Notes: generated by a model from the sequence alone, not told the origin. Positions 1-9,456 are shown, numbered from the stretch's first letter. The stretch is DNA of 64,000 nt from Pseudoglutamicibacter albus (GCF_031458175.1 NZ_JAVDXX010000001.1:186001-250000), one strand, 5' to 3'. A program made the numbers and translations.

Positions 1-2
1 AT

Positions 3-296
3 CCAGGTTCAGGGGGCGGTGAGAACCCTGCTCCAGGTGGTGGCGGGGACAACCCTGGTCACGGCGGGGACGATTTCTTCACGGAAGATCCGTTCGGTAA
101 CTCGGGTGGCAACTCCGGTGGAGACACTGGCGGCGATACGGGCGGAGGAACAGATTCGTTTGGCGGCAACACTAGCGCTCCGTCGAGTGACCCGTTCGGC
201 TCTTCTGATGGTCCGGGAAGCGGTCTGCCGGAGATGCCATCCATGCCGGAGATGCCGTCCATCCCAACAGACTTCGACTTCGACCTGGATAACTAG
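3..296 (+). CDS. C-terminal fragment of a Gly/Pro/Asp-rich protein (5' truncated by window edge)
   Basis: The frame is open from the first bases of the window to a TAG at 294-296, giving about 97 residues with no start in view. Composition is low complexity: Gly-Gly-Asp, Asn-Ser-Gly and Pro-Phe-Gly clusters, then a Met-Pro-Ser/Glu-Met-Pro repeat and an acidic Phe-Asp ending. This resembles the disordered tail of a secreted or membrane-anchored protein, but nothing identifies its function. Codon use and the clean stop support a real coding end. Its head lies outside the window. Confidence 0.6.
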   Translation, partial: PGSGGGENPAPGGGGDNPGHGGDDFFTEDPFGNSGGNSGGDTGGDTGGGTDSFGGNTSAPSSDPFGSSDGPGSGLPEMPSMPEMPSIPTDFDFDLDN

Positions 297-376
297 GCCT
301 TCAAGGCCTTCGCCACAGCACGGCCTCCGCTTCATCCGATCCACACATCGAGATCCTGGCCGTTAGACTCATCACT

Positions 377-889
377 ATGTCAGCCGCATTGCCTCAAGAC
401 CCCATCGCCGCAGCCCAAGCCAACTGGGAGAAAGCCGGGTGGGGCGAGGTTGCCGAGCCCGTGGCGACCGTGACCAGCATCGTTCGGGCCAACCAGATCC
501 TTACCGGCCGCGCCGAAGCGTTGCTTCGGCCGTTCGATCTCACGTTCGCCCGCTACGAGATGCTCATGGTGCTACGGTTCGCGCGCCGACCCATGGCGAT
601 GTCGAAAGCCTCACGCGTTCTGCAGGTCCACCCCACATCGGTCACCGCGGCCTCAGAACGGCTTGAACGCGACGGTCTCATCACTAAAACCCCGAGCCCG
701 GATGACGCCCGCACCGTGCTGCTTGCCATCACCGAAGCCGGTCGCGAACTCAGCGAAGAAACCACTCAGATCCTCAACCGTGAACTCTTCGCGAAAACCG
801 GATTCACGCAACGCGAGATCACCACACTCAACCGCATCCTGCGTAAGTTTCGGCAGAAAAACGGCGACTTCGCAGAACCGCTCGACTAG
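377..889 (+). CDS. MarR-family transcriptional regulator
   Basis: A 170-residue cytoplasmic DNA-binding protein with a MarR winged helix over roughly residues 50-150. The recognition-helix region has the family look (SKASRVLQVHPTSVTAASER), followed by the wing DGLITKTPSPDDARTVLLAIT, where the D-R pair of the wing is conserved. MarR proteins usually repress nearby efflux or catabolic genes in response to phenolic ligands. The ligand here is unknown. No strong ribosome-binding site precedes the ATG. A TAGACT hexamer at 364-369 ends seven bases before it, which suggests a leaderless transcript. Confidence 0.85.
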   Translation: MSAALPQDPIAAAQANWEKAGWGEVAEPVATVTSIVRANQILTGRAEALLRPFDLTFARYEMLMVLRFARRPMAMSKASRVLQVHPTSVTAASERLERDGLITKTPSPDDARTVLLAITEAGRELSEETTQILNRELFAKTGFTQREITTLNRILRKFRQKNGDFAEPLD

Positions 890-935
890 CGTCATCCCCG
901 CCCCAACAAACGGGCGTTTGCGTTAGATTGGTGTC

Positions 936-1352
936 ATGTCGAGTACCCGCCGGAAAGCCTCCGCAAGCGAACCTGTAGCGCCGCCAGCACACCAGAGCGC
1001 GATCGCTCGCCGTGTTTTCCCCACGGGTAAAGAACCAGACCCACGCTTCACGCTCGCCAACGAACGTACGTTCCTTGCATGGATCCGCACCTCGCTCGCG
1101 TTCGTCGCAGGCGGTGTCGCACTCGAGGCGTTCGAGGTTGGTAACTGGGATCCTGTGCTCCGTAAGTCGGTGGCTATCGCCGTGATCGCGATGGGCTTGT
1201 TGATCGGCTTGGGTGCGGCTTTCCGTTGGTTGCGTGTTGAGCGCGCGATGCGCCACGACCATCCGCTACCTGTCCCGCTGATCATCCCTGTGCTTGCGTT
1301 GATCGCTGCCGCAGGCTCAGGTGCGGCTGTTGGTTTGGTGCTAACTAACTGA
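936..1352 (+). CDS. DUF202 (YidH-like) membrane protein
   Basis: A 138-residue inner-membrane protein. After a hydrophilic head of about 45 residues it carries the DUF202 signature (LANERTFLAWIRTSLAFVAG) and three hydrophobic segments, ending in a short tail. The biochemical role of the family is unknown. Its stop overlaps the next start by an ATGA, and the next gene is also DUF202, so the two are probably co-translated and may form a hetero-oligomer. A TAGATT hexamer at 924-929 stands six bases before the ATG, consistent with a leaderless mRNA. Confidence 0.85.
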   Translation: MSSTRRKASASEPVAPPAHQSAIARRVFPTGKEPDPRFTLANERTFLAWIRTSLAFVAGGVALEAFEVGNWDPVLRKSVAIAVIAMGLLIGLGAAFRWLRVERAMRHDHPLPVPLIIPVLALIAAAGSGAAVGLVLTN

Positions 1353-1801
1353 TGCCAGATCACGGAAGTAGCGAGCGCCGGGAGAACCGGGTCCGTCTCA
1401 GCACTGGATGGCACACCGTCAAAGAAACGGGTGTGACCATCAGCCGCGCGGTGCGTAAACGCATCCCGATCAAGCCGCCGCAACCCCTTCCGGAACCCGT
1501 CGACGTCGGCCTGCAACCGGAGCGCACATCGTTGGCGTGGTCTCGCACGGGTTTTGCCGCGCTCGTCGCAGGGTTCATGGGGGTCCGCTGGTACGGGCAG
1601 ATGGGGTCACTGTTACTCGTGGCGACCGCGTTGACGTTCGTGGGTGCGGTGTGGGTTTCCACGACCCAGAGGGGGCGTCTGCGCCGCATGGCTGAGTCAT
1701 TTGAGGAGCGGCAACCACCGCCCGTGGTGCCGGTCATCACGTTGACGGTCATGGTTGTGGCCATGGCAGTGATCGCAATGATCGTGGTGCTACGCGTGTA
1801 G
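1352..1801 (+). CDS. DUF202 membrane protein, second of pair
   Basis: A 149-residue protein whose ATG overlaps the stop of the preceding DUF202 gene. A basic N-terminal region is followed by the DUF202-like motif LQPERTSLAWSRTGFAALVAG near residue 50 and three predicted membrane spans. The pair resembles the duplicated YidG/YidH arrangement of other bacteria. It runs convergently into the LysR gene, leaving only six bases between the two stops. Function is unknown. Confidence 0.8.
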   Translation: MPDHGSSERRENRVRLSTGWHTVKETGVTISRAVRKRIPIKPPQPLPEPVDVGLQPERTSLAWSRTGFAALVAGFMGVRWYGQMGSLLLVATALTFVGAVWVSTTQRGRLRRMAESFEERQPPPVVPVITLTVMVVAMAVIAMIVVLRV

Positions 1802-1807
1802 CCGGCC

Positions 1808-2680
1808 TTAGTTTTTGTACCGCTTGATCACAAAGACCCTCAGCTGTTCTGCGAGTGCCCCGAGCTCATCGTGCGCGTAGTGGTCGGCTCGCCACGCAGC
1901 GTGCAGGGTTACGGTGAGCTCTTGTGCCCCGTTGGTGATTCGTAGCGGCACGAGGTCAAAACTGGGATCTTCGGTGACGACCGCAACTCCCTCCGTTGCG
2001 ACGAGTGCTTGGGCAACGCGGCCTGAGTTGGTTTCGATGATGTCTGGCTGTGAGAGGCCAGCGGTTTCGCATGCGCCGTCGAATACGCGGCGGGCTTTGA
2101 ATGCCCGCGATGGAATGTGGATGGTGTGCTGAGCGAGCTCCTCGAGCGGAACACTGCGGCGCTGAGCCCAAGGATGCTGAGCAGAAACATATGCCCAAAC
2201 GGGCATCTGTTGAAGCTTGACATGGGGGATATCAGCTGATGGAGCAGAAGGCATCACTGCTAGATCGGATGTAGCGATCGTGTCCTGCAAGCTCGCATCC
2301 AAGGATGCCTCCACAATATTTGGTTGCCACTCGGACTGATCCAGCGTTGCCACGAACGGGATCACAACGTCGATAAGTGTGGTGCCAGGCGCTGCGATCG
2401 TCACTTCACGCATGCCACCGTGCGCGAGGAGCTCAGCGAAGTTGCGGGTGTGCTGATATTCGGTCAGGAGCTTCTTGGCGGCAGGTAGGAAATCGCGGCC
2501 TGCTTTCGTCGGAGTGAGACCGGATGGAACGCGATCAAACAGCACAAGCCCGACGTCGCGGCTGAGCTTCTGAAGCTGTCGCGTGACTGCAGGCTGTGTG
2601 ATGCCGAGGTCTCGAGCCGCGGAGGAGACGGAGCCAGTTTCGTAAACGGTCACGAAGGCTTTCAGATGCTCGATGTCCAT
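1808..2680 (-). CDS. LysR-family transcriptional regulator
   Basis: A 290-residue LysR-type regulator. The N-terminal winged helix-turn-helix is clear (AARDLGITQPAVTRQLQKLS near residues 21-40), followed by a linker helix and a periplasmic-binding-like effector domain. It is transcribed divergently from gabT with 132 bases between the starts, the classical layout for a LysR protein controlling its neighbour. The intergenic region holds a GTTAT-GCAG-ATAAC inverted repeat that could be its operator. The inducer is probably an amine, GABA or related metabolite. This is inferred from position only. Confidence 0.9.
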   Translation of the reverse strand: MDIEHLKAFVTVYETGSVSSAARDLGITQPAVTRQLQKLSRDVGLVLFDRVPSGLTPTKAGRDFLPAAKKLLTEYQHTRNFAELLAHGGMREVTIAAPGTTLIDVVIPFVATLDQSEWQPNIVEASLDASLQDTIATSDLAVMPSAPSADIPHVKLQQMPVWAYVSAQHPWAQRRSVPLEELAQHTIHIPSRAFKARRVFDGACETAGLSQPDIIETNSGRVAQALVATEGVAVVTEDPSFDLVPLRITNGAQELTVTLHAAWRADHYAHDELGALAEQLRVFVIKRYKN

Positions 2681-2711
2681 GATTCCCAGTCTATGCGCAT
2701 TCGTTATAGGG

Positions 2712-2725
2712 GTTATGCAGATAAC
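2712..2725. promoter_or_regulatory. Inverted repeat GTTAT-N4-ATAAC, possible LysR operator
   Basis: A perfect five-base inverted repeat with a four-base spacer lies between the divergent LysR gene and gabT, about 30 bases upstream of the LysR start. LysR-type regulators bind interrupted dyads of this general kind near their own promoter. The position supports autoregulation plus gabT control, but the match is short and could be chance. Confidence 0.4.
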
Positions 2726-2812
2726 TGATTAGACAGTCATAATGATTTCGGAACAGAATGTGATGTACGCAACTATCTGCGATCCGTATTCACCGGGAGG
2801 GTTCACACCACA

Positions 2813-4156
2813 ATGCACGCGGACAACACCAACGTCAGCACCCCGCTCGAACAGAGCCGCCACCTCGTAACTGACCTCCCGGGCCCTAAAGCCCAGGCAC
2901 TCGCCGAACGACAGCGAGCATCGGTATCCGCCGGTGTCGGCGGGACCATGGCAACCTACGCTGTCCGCGCTGACCGCGGCATCATCGAAGACGTCGACGG
3001 CAACCGCCTCATCGACCTCGGTTCCGGCATCGCCGTGACCACCGTGGGCGCATCCCATCCGAAGGTCGTGGCTGCGGTCCAGGAAGCCGTCGTGAACTTC
3101 ACCCACACGTGCTTCATGGTGACCCCATACGAGTCCTACGTCGAGGTCGCTGAAAAGCTCAACAAGCTCGCCCCGATCTCCGGCGAAACCCGCACCGTTC
3201 TGCTGAACTCGGGTTCTGAGGCCGTTGAAAACGCCGTCAAAATCGCACGCGCTACAACCGGTAAGACCGCCGTCGTCGCATTCGATCATGCCTACCATGG
3301 CCGCACCACGCTCACGATGGCGTTGACCGCGAAAGCCAACCCCTACAAGAAGGCATTCGGTCCATTCGCCCCAGAGATCTACCGCGTGGCTGGCTCCTAT
3401 CCGCTGCGCGACGGCCTGAGCGGCGAGGAAGCAGCCGTCCGAGCTATCAAACAGATCGAAGTCCAGGTTGGCGCGCAAGACCTCGCCGCGATCATCATGG
3501 AGCCAATCCAAGGCGAAGGCGGATTCATCGCCCCAGCCCCAGGGTTCCTCCCGGCGATCATCGAATGGTGCAAAGCCAACGACGTCCTGTTCATCGCGGA
3601 CGAAGTCCAGACCGGCTTCGCCCGCACCGGCTCGATGTTCGCATGCGAATACGAAGGCATCGAACCAGACCTCATCACCACCGCGAAAGGCATCGCCGGC
3701 GGTATGCCGCTCTCCGCAGTAACCGGTCGCGCCGAGATCATGGACGCCGTCCACACCGGCGGGCTCGGCGGAACTTACGGCGGCAACCCTGTCGCATGCG
3801 CCGCAGCGCTCGCCTCCATCAGCGTGATGGAAGAAGAGAAACTCGCCGACCGCGCGCAAGAAATCGACCGCATCATCACCGAAAAGTTCACCGCCGCGCA
3901 GGAAAAGGACAGCCGCATCGGGGAAGTCCGTGGCCGAGGCGCTATGAAAGCCATCGAATTCGTGGACCCAGCCACCGGCGAACCGGATGCCGCACTCACC
4001 GGCGCCATCGCCAACGCCGCCCGCGCACAGGGTGTTGTAACCCTGACCTGCGGAACCTACGGCAACGTCATCCGCCTGCTGCCGCCGCTAACCATCAGCG
4101 ACGAACTGCTCACCGAAGGCATCGACATCATCCTCGAAGCCCTCGCGCAGAACTAA
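2813..4156 (+). CDS. gabT: 4-aminobutyrate aminotransferase (PLP-dependent class III)
   Basis: Transfers the amino group of GABA to 2-oxoglutarate, giving succinate semialdehyde and glutamate. The 447-residue length is normal for the family. Visible hallmarks are the phosphate-binding NSGSEAVENA at 132-141, IMEPIQGEGG at 228-237, the pyridine-contacting Asp263 in DEVQTGF, and the PLP-lysine Lys292 in TTAKGIAGGMP. The start is preceded by GGGAGGG. It lies divergent from a LysR regulator and upstream of a putrescine oxidase and two aldehyde dehydrogenases, so it probably removes GABA formed from putrescine. The substrate could also be 5-aminovalerate or a related omega-amine. Confidence 0.92.
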   Translation: MHADNTNVSTPLEQSRHLVTDLPGPKAQALAERQRASVSAGVGGTMATYAVRADRGIIEDVDGNRLIDLGSGIAVTTVGASHPKVVAAVQEAVVNFTHTCFMVTPYESYVEVAEKLNKLAPISGETRTVLLNSGSEAVENAVKIARATTGKTAVVAFDHAYHGRTTLTMALTAKANPYKKAFGPFAPEIYRVAGSYPLRDGLSGEEAAVRAIKQIEVQVGAQDLAAIIMEPIQGEGGFIAPAPGFLPAIIEWCKANDVLFIADEVQTGFARTGSMFACEYEGIEPDLITTAKGIAGGMPLSAVTGRAEIMDAVHTGGLGGTYGGNPVACAAALASISVMEEEKLADRAQEIDRIITEKFTAAQEKDSRIGEVRGRGAMKAIEFVDPATGEPDAALTGAIANAARAQGVVTLTCGTYGNVIRLLPPLTISDELLTEGIDIILEALAQN

Positions 4157-4200
4157 CGGCGCAGTGTTGAGCTAACGACGCAGCCACCAAGCTAGCGCCG
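4154..4200. repeat. Degenerate stop-containing tandem repeat after gabT
   Basis: Three imperfect units begin CTAACGGCGCAG, CTAACGACGCAG and CTAGCGCCGCGG. The gabT stop TAA (4154) opens the first; TAA (4173) and TAG (4193) open the next two at steps of 19 and 20 bases. A TGA at 4168 adds the remaining frame, so stops occur in all three frames within 40 bases. Confidence 0.55.
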
Positions 4201-4269
4201 CGGGCATCACTACAGAACTCAAACGAAACATCCTCTATCGAGAATCCATACCTATAGGAAGCGATAACA

Positions 4270-5760
4270 ATGACGAACGCTCAGAACCCAACCATCGACC
4301 GCGATGTGGTGGTCATCGGTGCAGGGCCAGCAGGACTCATGGCCGCATACACCCTTAAGAAGGCCGGCAAGTCGGTCGCCGTGCTGGAAGCACGCGAACG
4401 CGTGGGCGGGCGCACCTGGAACGGTAAGGTCGCCGGAACGGACGGTAAGGAACACTTCATCGAGATCGGTGGGCAGTGGATCTCCCCAGACCAGACGCGG
4501 CTGACTGAGCTGGTTGAGGAGCTCGGTCTGAACACGTTCCCGCGCTACCGCGAAGGCACCTCGATCTATGTGGATCCGGAGGGTAACCGCCACGAATACA
4601 CAGGCGACCGCCTGCCGGTCAAGGAGTCCACGAATAAGGAGATGGATAAGCTCATCGACCTTATGAACTCGGTCGCTGAGGAAGTCGGGGCAACCGAGCC
4701 GTGGGCAGCCGAACGCGCAGCCGAGCTGGATTCGATCTCCTTCAAGGACTTCCTCGCTCAACACACCGACGATCAAGAGGCGATCGACAACGTCTCGATC
4801 TACGTGGCGTCCGGCATGCTGACTAAGCCAGCCCACACGTTCTCCGCGTTGCAGGCCGCTCTCATGGCCGCATCGGCGGGTTCTTTCTCCAACCTCGTGG
4901 ATGAGGACTTCATCCTGGATAAGCGCGTTGAAGGCGGTATGCAGTCGGTATCGCTCACGCTCGCTGAGCACCTGGGGGAGGACGTGTTCCTCGGCAGCCC
5001 GGTGCGTGAACTCGAATGGGCCACCCCAGACCCATCGACCGCCGATGAGCTCAACAAGATTGCCGCCGATGTGCGCAACGGCGTTGAAAACGGTGTGCTC
5101 GGCCCGGTGACCGCGGTCTCCGATAAGGTCACCGTCAACGCGAAAGCCGCAGTACTCGCGGTACCGCCGAACCTGTACAACCGCATCCAGTTCGTTCCGC
5201 CGCTGCCACGCGAACAGCAGGTAGCCCACCAGCACATCTCGATGGGCCTGGTCATCAAGGTTCACGCGGTCTACGAGACCCCGTTCTGGCGTGAAGAAGG
5301 CCTCTCCGGTACCGGCTTCGGCGGCGGCCGCCTGGTTCAGGAGGTCTACGACAACACCAACTACGGCAAGAACTTCGCCGGCGGAACCAGCGGGGAAGAA
5401 GACACGAACGGAACCCTCGTCGGCTTCGTCTCCGACGTCTATGCCGAAGAGATGTGGGCGCTGCCTGCAGAGGAACGCAAGCAGCGGATCCTGTCTGCGA
5501 TGGCTGACTACCTTGGCCCGAAGACCATGGAACCGATCGCGTTCTACCTCTCCGACATGGCGGCAGAGGAATGGACCCGCGGCGCATACGCAACCAGCTA
5601 TGACCTCGGCGGCCTGAGCCGTTGGGGCCACCTCCAGAACCAGCCGACCGGGCCGATCTTCTACGCGTGCTCCGACATCGCGGCGGAGGGTTATCAGCAC
5701 GTCGACGGTGCCGTGCGTATGGGTGAAGCCGCTGCACGTGCCATCCTGGAAGCACGTTAA
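4270..5760 (+). CDS. puo: Flavin-dependent monoamine/putrescine oxidase
   Basis: A 496-residue FAD amine oxidase that should oxidise putrescine or another primary amine to the aminoaldehyde, releasing ammonia and hydrogen peroxide. The N-terminus has the dinucleotide fold VIGAGPAGLMAA (residues 15-26) followed by Glu40 and the RVGGRTW signature. The C-terminal flavin motif reads GPIFYACSDIAAEGYQHVDG. An alanine precedes the CSD, and there is no classical MAO SGGCY motif, so FAD is probably non-covalent as in actinobacterial putrescine oxidases. An AGGAAG ribosome site precedes the ATG. GABA transaminase upstream and the agmatine genes downstream fit putrescine as substrate. Confidence 0.82.
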   Translation: MTNAQNPTIDRDVVVIGAGPAGLMAAYTLKKAGKSVAVLEARERVGGRTWNGKVAGTDGKEHFIEIGGQWISPDQTRLTELVEELGLNTFPRYREGTSIYVDPEGNRHEYTGDRLPVKESTNKEMDKLIDLMNSVAEEVGATEPWAAERAAELDSISFKDFLAQHTDDQEAIDNVSIYVASGMLTKPAHTFSALQAALMAASAGSFSNLVDEDFILDKRVEGGMQSVSLTLAEHLGEDVFLGSPVRELEWATPDPSTADELNKIAADVRNGVENGVLGPVTAVSDKVTVNAKAAVLAVPPNLYNRIQFVPPLPREQQVAHQHISMGLVIKVHAVYETPFWREEGLSGTGFGGGRLVQEVYDNTNYGKNFAGGTSGEEDTNGTLVGFVSDVYAEEMWALPAEERKQRILSAMADYLGPKTMEPIAFYLSDMAAEEWTRGAYATSYDLGGLSRWGHLQNQPTGPIFYACSDIAAEGYQHVDGAVRMGEAAARAILEAR

Positions 5761-5808
5761 CGTTCACACCCACCCCGAAACAGGGGTGCTGAAGGTGAGG
5801 AGGACACC

Positions 5809-6714
5809 GTGCCAGTTCCATCCCGTCGAATCCTTGTAGGTTACGTCGCGACCGCGGCGGGCCGTGACGCCCTGAATCTGGGCATCGCGCTCGCCGCGGG
5901 ACGCGATGCGGAGCTTCACGTGACCATGGTCGCCCCGGAAGCGGAGCCGTACGCTGCCGCTGTGTCTCAGGGTGCCGGTTATGAGCGTGTTTTGCGCCGT
6001 CAGCTGCAGAGCTGGCTCGACGAGGCGCTCGCTTCGGTCCCGGAAGGTGTTCGCGCGGTGGGGCACGTGGTGTCCTCCTCATCGGACGCTGAAGGCTTGT
6101 TGTCTCAGGCGCGCGCGGTGGATGCGGAGGCGATCGTGATCGGTGCCCGTGCCGGCGGTGTGCTGGGGCGGTATCGGATCGGTTCGGTTGCCCAGGCGTT
6201 GCTGCACAGTTCGCATGTACCGGTGGTTTTGGCGCCTCGCGGCTATTCAGGGCATGGCCCGCTAAGCCGTATCACCGCGCTGTTCGGCGACCGGCCGGGC
6301 GGTATGCAGGTGATCGCTGAAACGCTTGCGGCCGCTGAAGCGACCGAGACCCGGGTGCGGTTGGTGACGTTCGCGCAAGCCTCTGAGACGGGTAAGTCCT
6401 CGGCGGCCCACACGGGTGTCCCGGGTGCCGAGACGATGAAGGCTTTCGTTTTGGAGCAGCTGGATCGGCTAGGTAGTGGCGAGCACGGTGAGCGTGCTCG
6501 CGCAATGATTAGCTCCGGCCAGGCGACCACCGAGGTGGTGGCTGGCAAGGAGATCGAGAAATCGGTGCGGCGCCTTGATTGGGAACCGGACGAGGTTGTG
6601 GTTGTGGGATCTTCACGTTTGGCCCCTGCTGGGCGTGCGTTCTTGGGCTCCCACGCGGCACGTGTTCTGCGTGCAATCTCTGTTCCCATGGTGGTGGTTC
6701 CTGCACCGCGGTGA
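5809..6714 (+). CDS. Tandem-domain universal stress protein (UspA family)
   Basis: A 301-residue cytoplasmic protein with two UspA domains (about residues 5-145 and 155-300). Both halves end with a nucleotide-binding motif of the G-2x-G-9x-G-S type: GARAGGVLGRYRIGS in the first half and a related GSSRLAPAGRAFLGS in the second. The GTG start follows a GAGGAGG ribosome site. It sits between the amine oxidase and an APC permease and was probably recruited into the amine operon to respond to peroxide or aldehyde stress. That role is inferred from position. Confidence 0.85.
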   Translation: MPVPSRRILVGYVATAAGRDALNLGIALAAGRDAELHVTMVAPEAEPYAAAVSQGAGYERVLRRQLQSWLDEALASVPEGVRAVGHVVSSSSDAEGLLSQARAVDAEAIVIGARAGGVLGRYRIGSVAQALLHSSHVPVVLAPRGYSGHGPLSRITALFGDRPGGMQVIAETLAAAEATETRVRLVTFAQASETGKSSAAHTGVPGAETMKAFVLEQLDRLGSGEHGERARAMISSGQATTEVVAGKEIEKSVRRLDWEPDEVVVVGSSRLAPAGRAFLGSHAARVLRAISVPMVVVPAPR

Positions 6715-6772
6715 TTCGGTCGCGGCCACGGTCACGTGAGCCCGCGGTTTTGATGGAAGGGGATGGTTTCGC

Positions 6773-8416
6773 TTGGCCACCTCAACGGAAAAACTTTCGA
6801 GGAGTGAAAGCTTCTCTGGCAAGGGGCTTGCGGCCGGTAAGGTCGGTGTGCTCGGTGCTGTGGTGATCGGTGTTTCGTGCATCGCGCCGGCCTATACCCT
6901 CACGTCTGGCTTGGGGCCTACGATCTCCGAGGTGGGCACGCACGTTCCCGCGATCTTGCTGCTGGGTTTCATCCCGATGCTGTTGGTCGCTTTCGGGTAC
7001 AAGGAGCTCAACAACAAGGTCCCTGACTCGGGGACGTCCTTCACATGGGCAACCAAGGCGTTCAACCCGTGGATCGGTTGGATGGGCGGCTGGGGTCTGA
7101 TCGCTGCGACCGTGATCGTGTTGTCCAACCTCGCGGCAGTTGCGGTGGACTTCTTCTATCTGATGCTTGCGCAACTATTCGGGAACCCGTCGATCGCGGA
7201 GCTGACACGTAACCTGTGGGTCAACATACCCACAACGATCGTGCTGATCTCGTTGGCCGCGTGGATCTCCTATGTGGGTGTCGAGGCGACCAAGACCGTC
7301 CAATACGTTCTGGTTTTGGTCCAGATCATCGTGCTGGGTGGCTTCGTTTTCATGGCGTTCCGCGGAGTTAACGAAGGCACTGCGTTCGATGCGACCCCGG
7401 TGAGCCTGGACTGGTTCAACCCGCTTTCGGCGGGGGACTTCTCGGTGATCGCGGCTGGTGTTTCGCTGTCGATCTTCATGTTCTGGGGCTGGGATACAAC
7501 CCTGACCATGAACGAGGAGACGAAAGACCCGAAGACCACCTCGGCTCGCGCATCCCTCATCGTGATGCTTGTGATCATGACGGTCTACATCGGTGTTGCA
7601 CTCGCTGTGGTTGCGTGGGCAGGCACGGGGGACGAGGGCTTGGGTGCCGGTAACCCTGATAATCAGGAATCGATATTCGCAGCGCTTGCTGGCCCGGTGA
7701 TGGGCCCATTCGCGCTCGCGATGGCGGTGGGCATCATGGCTTCGTCTTTCGCATCCCTGCAGTCGACGATGGTCTCGCCATCCCGCACCCTACTTGCGAT
7801 GGGCTACTACGGGGCGTTGCCGCCGAGCTTCGCGAAGATCTCGCCGAAATACCGGACGCCGTCCGTTGCCACGGTTTTTTCCGCGGCCGCCGCCGGAACC
7901 TTCTACATCGTGACCCGCCTGCTGAGCGAAAACGCGCTGTGGGACACGATCACCGCGCTTGGGCTCATGGTGTGTTTCTACTACGGGATCACCGCGCTCG
8001 CCGCCGTCTGGTATCTGCGCCGCGAGCTCTTTGAGAGCACCAAGACCATCTTCACCCGGCTCATCTTCCCGCTGCTGGGCGGGATCATGCTGCTGATCAT
8101 GTTCTTCAAGACCGCCTACGATTCGCTCGACCCAGGCTACGGCTCCGGCTCCTCGCTGGGTGGCATCGGGATGGTATTCATCCTCGGAATGGGCGTCCTT
8201 GTGATCGGGGTCACTATTATGGTGATTACAGCGATCAAGAACCCAGCGTTCTTCCGCGGTGAAACTCTGCCTAGGGTGGACTCCACGACCGACACCTACA
8301 TGGGGGATGTGGTCGGCGAGGCCCTCGAACGAGGCGAGGCACGCACCGTTGGGGACACTGGCGAGAAGATCGTTGCCGAAACTAACACCGCCGTAAAGGA
8401 TGAGGACCGCCCGTGA
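6773..8416 (+). CDS. APC-family amino acid/polyamine permease
   Basis: A 547-residue integral membrane transporter with about 12 hydrophobic segments. The first span carries the APC signature GVSCIAPAYTLTSGLGP, and a consensus amphipathic loop follows it. It begins at a TTG preceded by GGAAGGGGA. It ends with a hydrophilic tail of about 60 residues and overlaps the agmatine deiminase start (GTGA). Translational coupling to aguA suggests that it imports agmatine or putrescine. A broader amine/amino acid range cannot be excluded. Confidence 0.85.
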   Translation: MATSTEKLSRSESFSGKGLAAGKVGVLGAVVIGVSCIAPAYTLTSGLGPTISEVGTHVPAILLLGFIPMLLVAFGYKELNNKVPDSGTSFTWATKAFNPWIGWMGGWGLIAATVIVLSNLAAVAVDFFYLMLAQLFGNPSIAELTRNLWVNIPTTIVLISLAAWISYVGVEATKTVQYVLVLVQIIVLGGFVFMAFRGVNEGTAFDATPVSLDWFNPLSAGDFSVIAAGVSLSIFMFWGWDTTLTMNEETKDPKTTSARASLIVMLVIMTVYIGVALAVVAWAGTGDEGLGAGNPDNQESIFAALAGPVMGPFALAMAVGIMASSFASLQSTMVSPSRTLLAMGYYGALPPSFAKISPKYRTPSVATVFSAAAAGTFYIVTRLLSENALWDTITALGLMVCFYYGITALAAVWYLRRELFESTKTIFTRLIFPLLGGIMLLIMFFKTAYDSLDPGYGSGSSLGGIGMVFILGMGVLVIGVTIMVITAIKNPAFFRGETLPRVDSTTDTYMGDVVGEALERGEARTVGDTGEKIVAETNTAVKDEDRP

Positions 8417-9456
8417 CCAACCAGTCCGCCGCATATGTGATGCCACCGGAGTGGGAACGCCACGAACGTACGTGGATGTCTTTCCCAACCCCGAATGACA
8501 CATTCGGCGCGCGTGGCTCAGAATCGCTTGAGCGTGCACGGGACGCGTGGGCGCAGGTCGCGCTCGCGGTGGCTCGCTACGAGCCGGTTGTCATGGTCAT
8601 GGACCCGGAAGATGAGGCCGAAGCGCGTGCCCGCTTGGGTGAGAACGTCGAGTATTTCGCGGCCCCGCTGGATGATGCGTGGATGCGGGATTCCGGCCCC
8701 ACATTCGTGCGCAACGCAGACGGCGAGCTCGCGGCAGTCAACTGGGTTTTCAACGGTTGGGGTGCCCAGGACTGGGCGGCGTGGGAGCACGATGCGCTAC
8801 TCGCCTCCCGCGTTGCCGCGCATGCCGGTGTGCCGCGTGTGGATTCGCAACTGGTCAACGAGGGCGGCGGGATCCACATCGACGGCAAGGGCACGGTCCT
8901 GCTGACCGAATCCGTGCAGATGGACCCGGGCCGCAACCCCGGTGTGGACCGCGAGGCAATCGAGCGCGAGATCCACAGCAAACTCGGCACGACCCATGCC
9001 GTGTGGGTGCCGTATGGCCTGACCCGCGATAACGGACAGTTCGGAACCCGCGGCCACATCGACATCGTCGCGTGCTTCACCCCGGCCGGCGACGTCCTGC
9101 TGCACATGCAGAACAATCCCGAACACCCGGACTACGAGGTTTCCCGCACCATCAGGAGCGTGCTCGAGTCCGCAACCAATGCCGCCGGCGAGCCGCTACG
9201 GATCATCGAGGTCCCGGCCCCGCAGGTGCTGACCGATGAGGAAGGCTGGGTCGATTACTCCTACATCAACCACTACGTCGGCAACGACTGCGTGATCCTG
9301 TGCGGATTCAACGACCCGAACGACCAAGCGGCCGTGGAAATCATGCAGGAAGCGTATCCGGGCCGCACGGTTGAGCTCGTCGATGCACGCGAGATCTTCG
9401 CATGCGGCGGCGGGATCCACTGCATCACCCAGCAACAGCCGGCGGTTGAGGCATGA
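8413..9456 (+). CDS. aguA: Agmatine deiminase
   Basis: Hydrolyses agmatine to N-carbamoylputrescine and ammonia. The 347 residues cover the whole penta-propeller guanidine-modifying fold. Catalytic residues are visible: Asp93 in MRDSGPTF, His215 in GTRGHID and the nucleophile Cys337 in CGGGIHCITQQQP, the diagnostic C-terminal motif. The substrate-side motif NEGGGIHIDG is at 149-158. The GTG start overlaps the permease stop, and its own stop overlaps the amidase start (ATGA), so three genes are translationally coupled. No peptidylarginine-deiminase extension is present. Confidence 0.93.
   Translation: MTNQSAAYVMPPEWERHERTWMSFPTPNDTFGARGSESLERARDAWAQVALAVARYEPVVMVMDPEDEAEARARLGENVEYFAAPLDDAWMRDSGPTFVRNADGELAAVNWVFNGWGAQDWAAWEHDALLASRVAAHAGVPRVDSQLVNEGGGIHIDGKGTVLLTESVQMDPGRNPGVDREAIEREIHSKLGTTHAVWVPYGLTRDNGQFGTRGHIDIVACFTPAGDVLLHMQNNPEHPDYEVSRTIRSVLESATNAAGEPLRIIEVPAPQVLTDEEGWVDYSYINHYVGNDCVILCGFNDPNDQAAVEIMQEAYPGRTVELVDAREIFACGGGIHCITQQQPAVEA

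Noticed and set aside
4252-5700. 482-codon minus-strand frame opposite the putrescine oxidase
   Set aside because: The oxidase on the plus strand shows FAD motifs over its whole length, so the opposite frame is a shadow.
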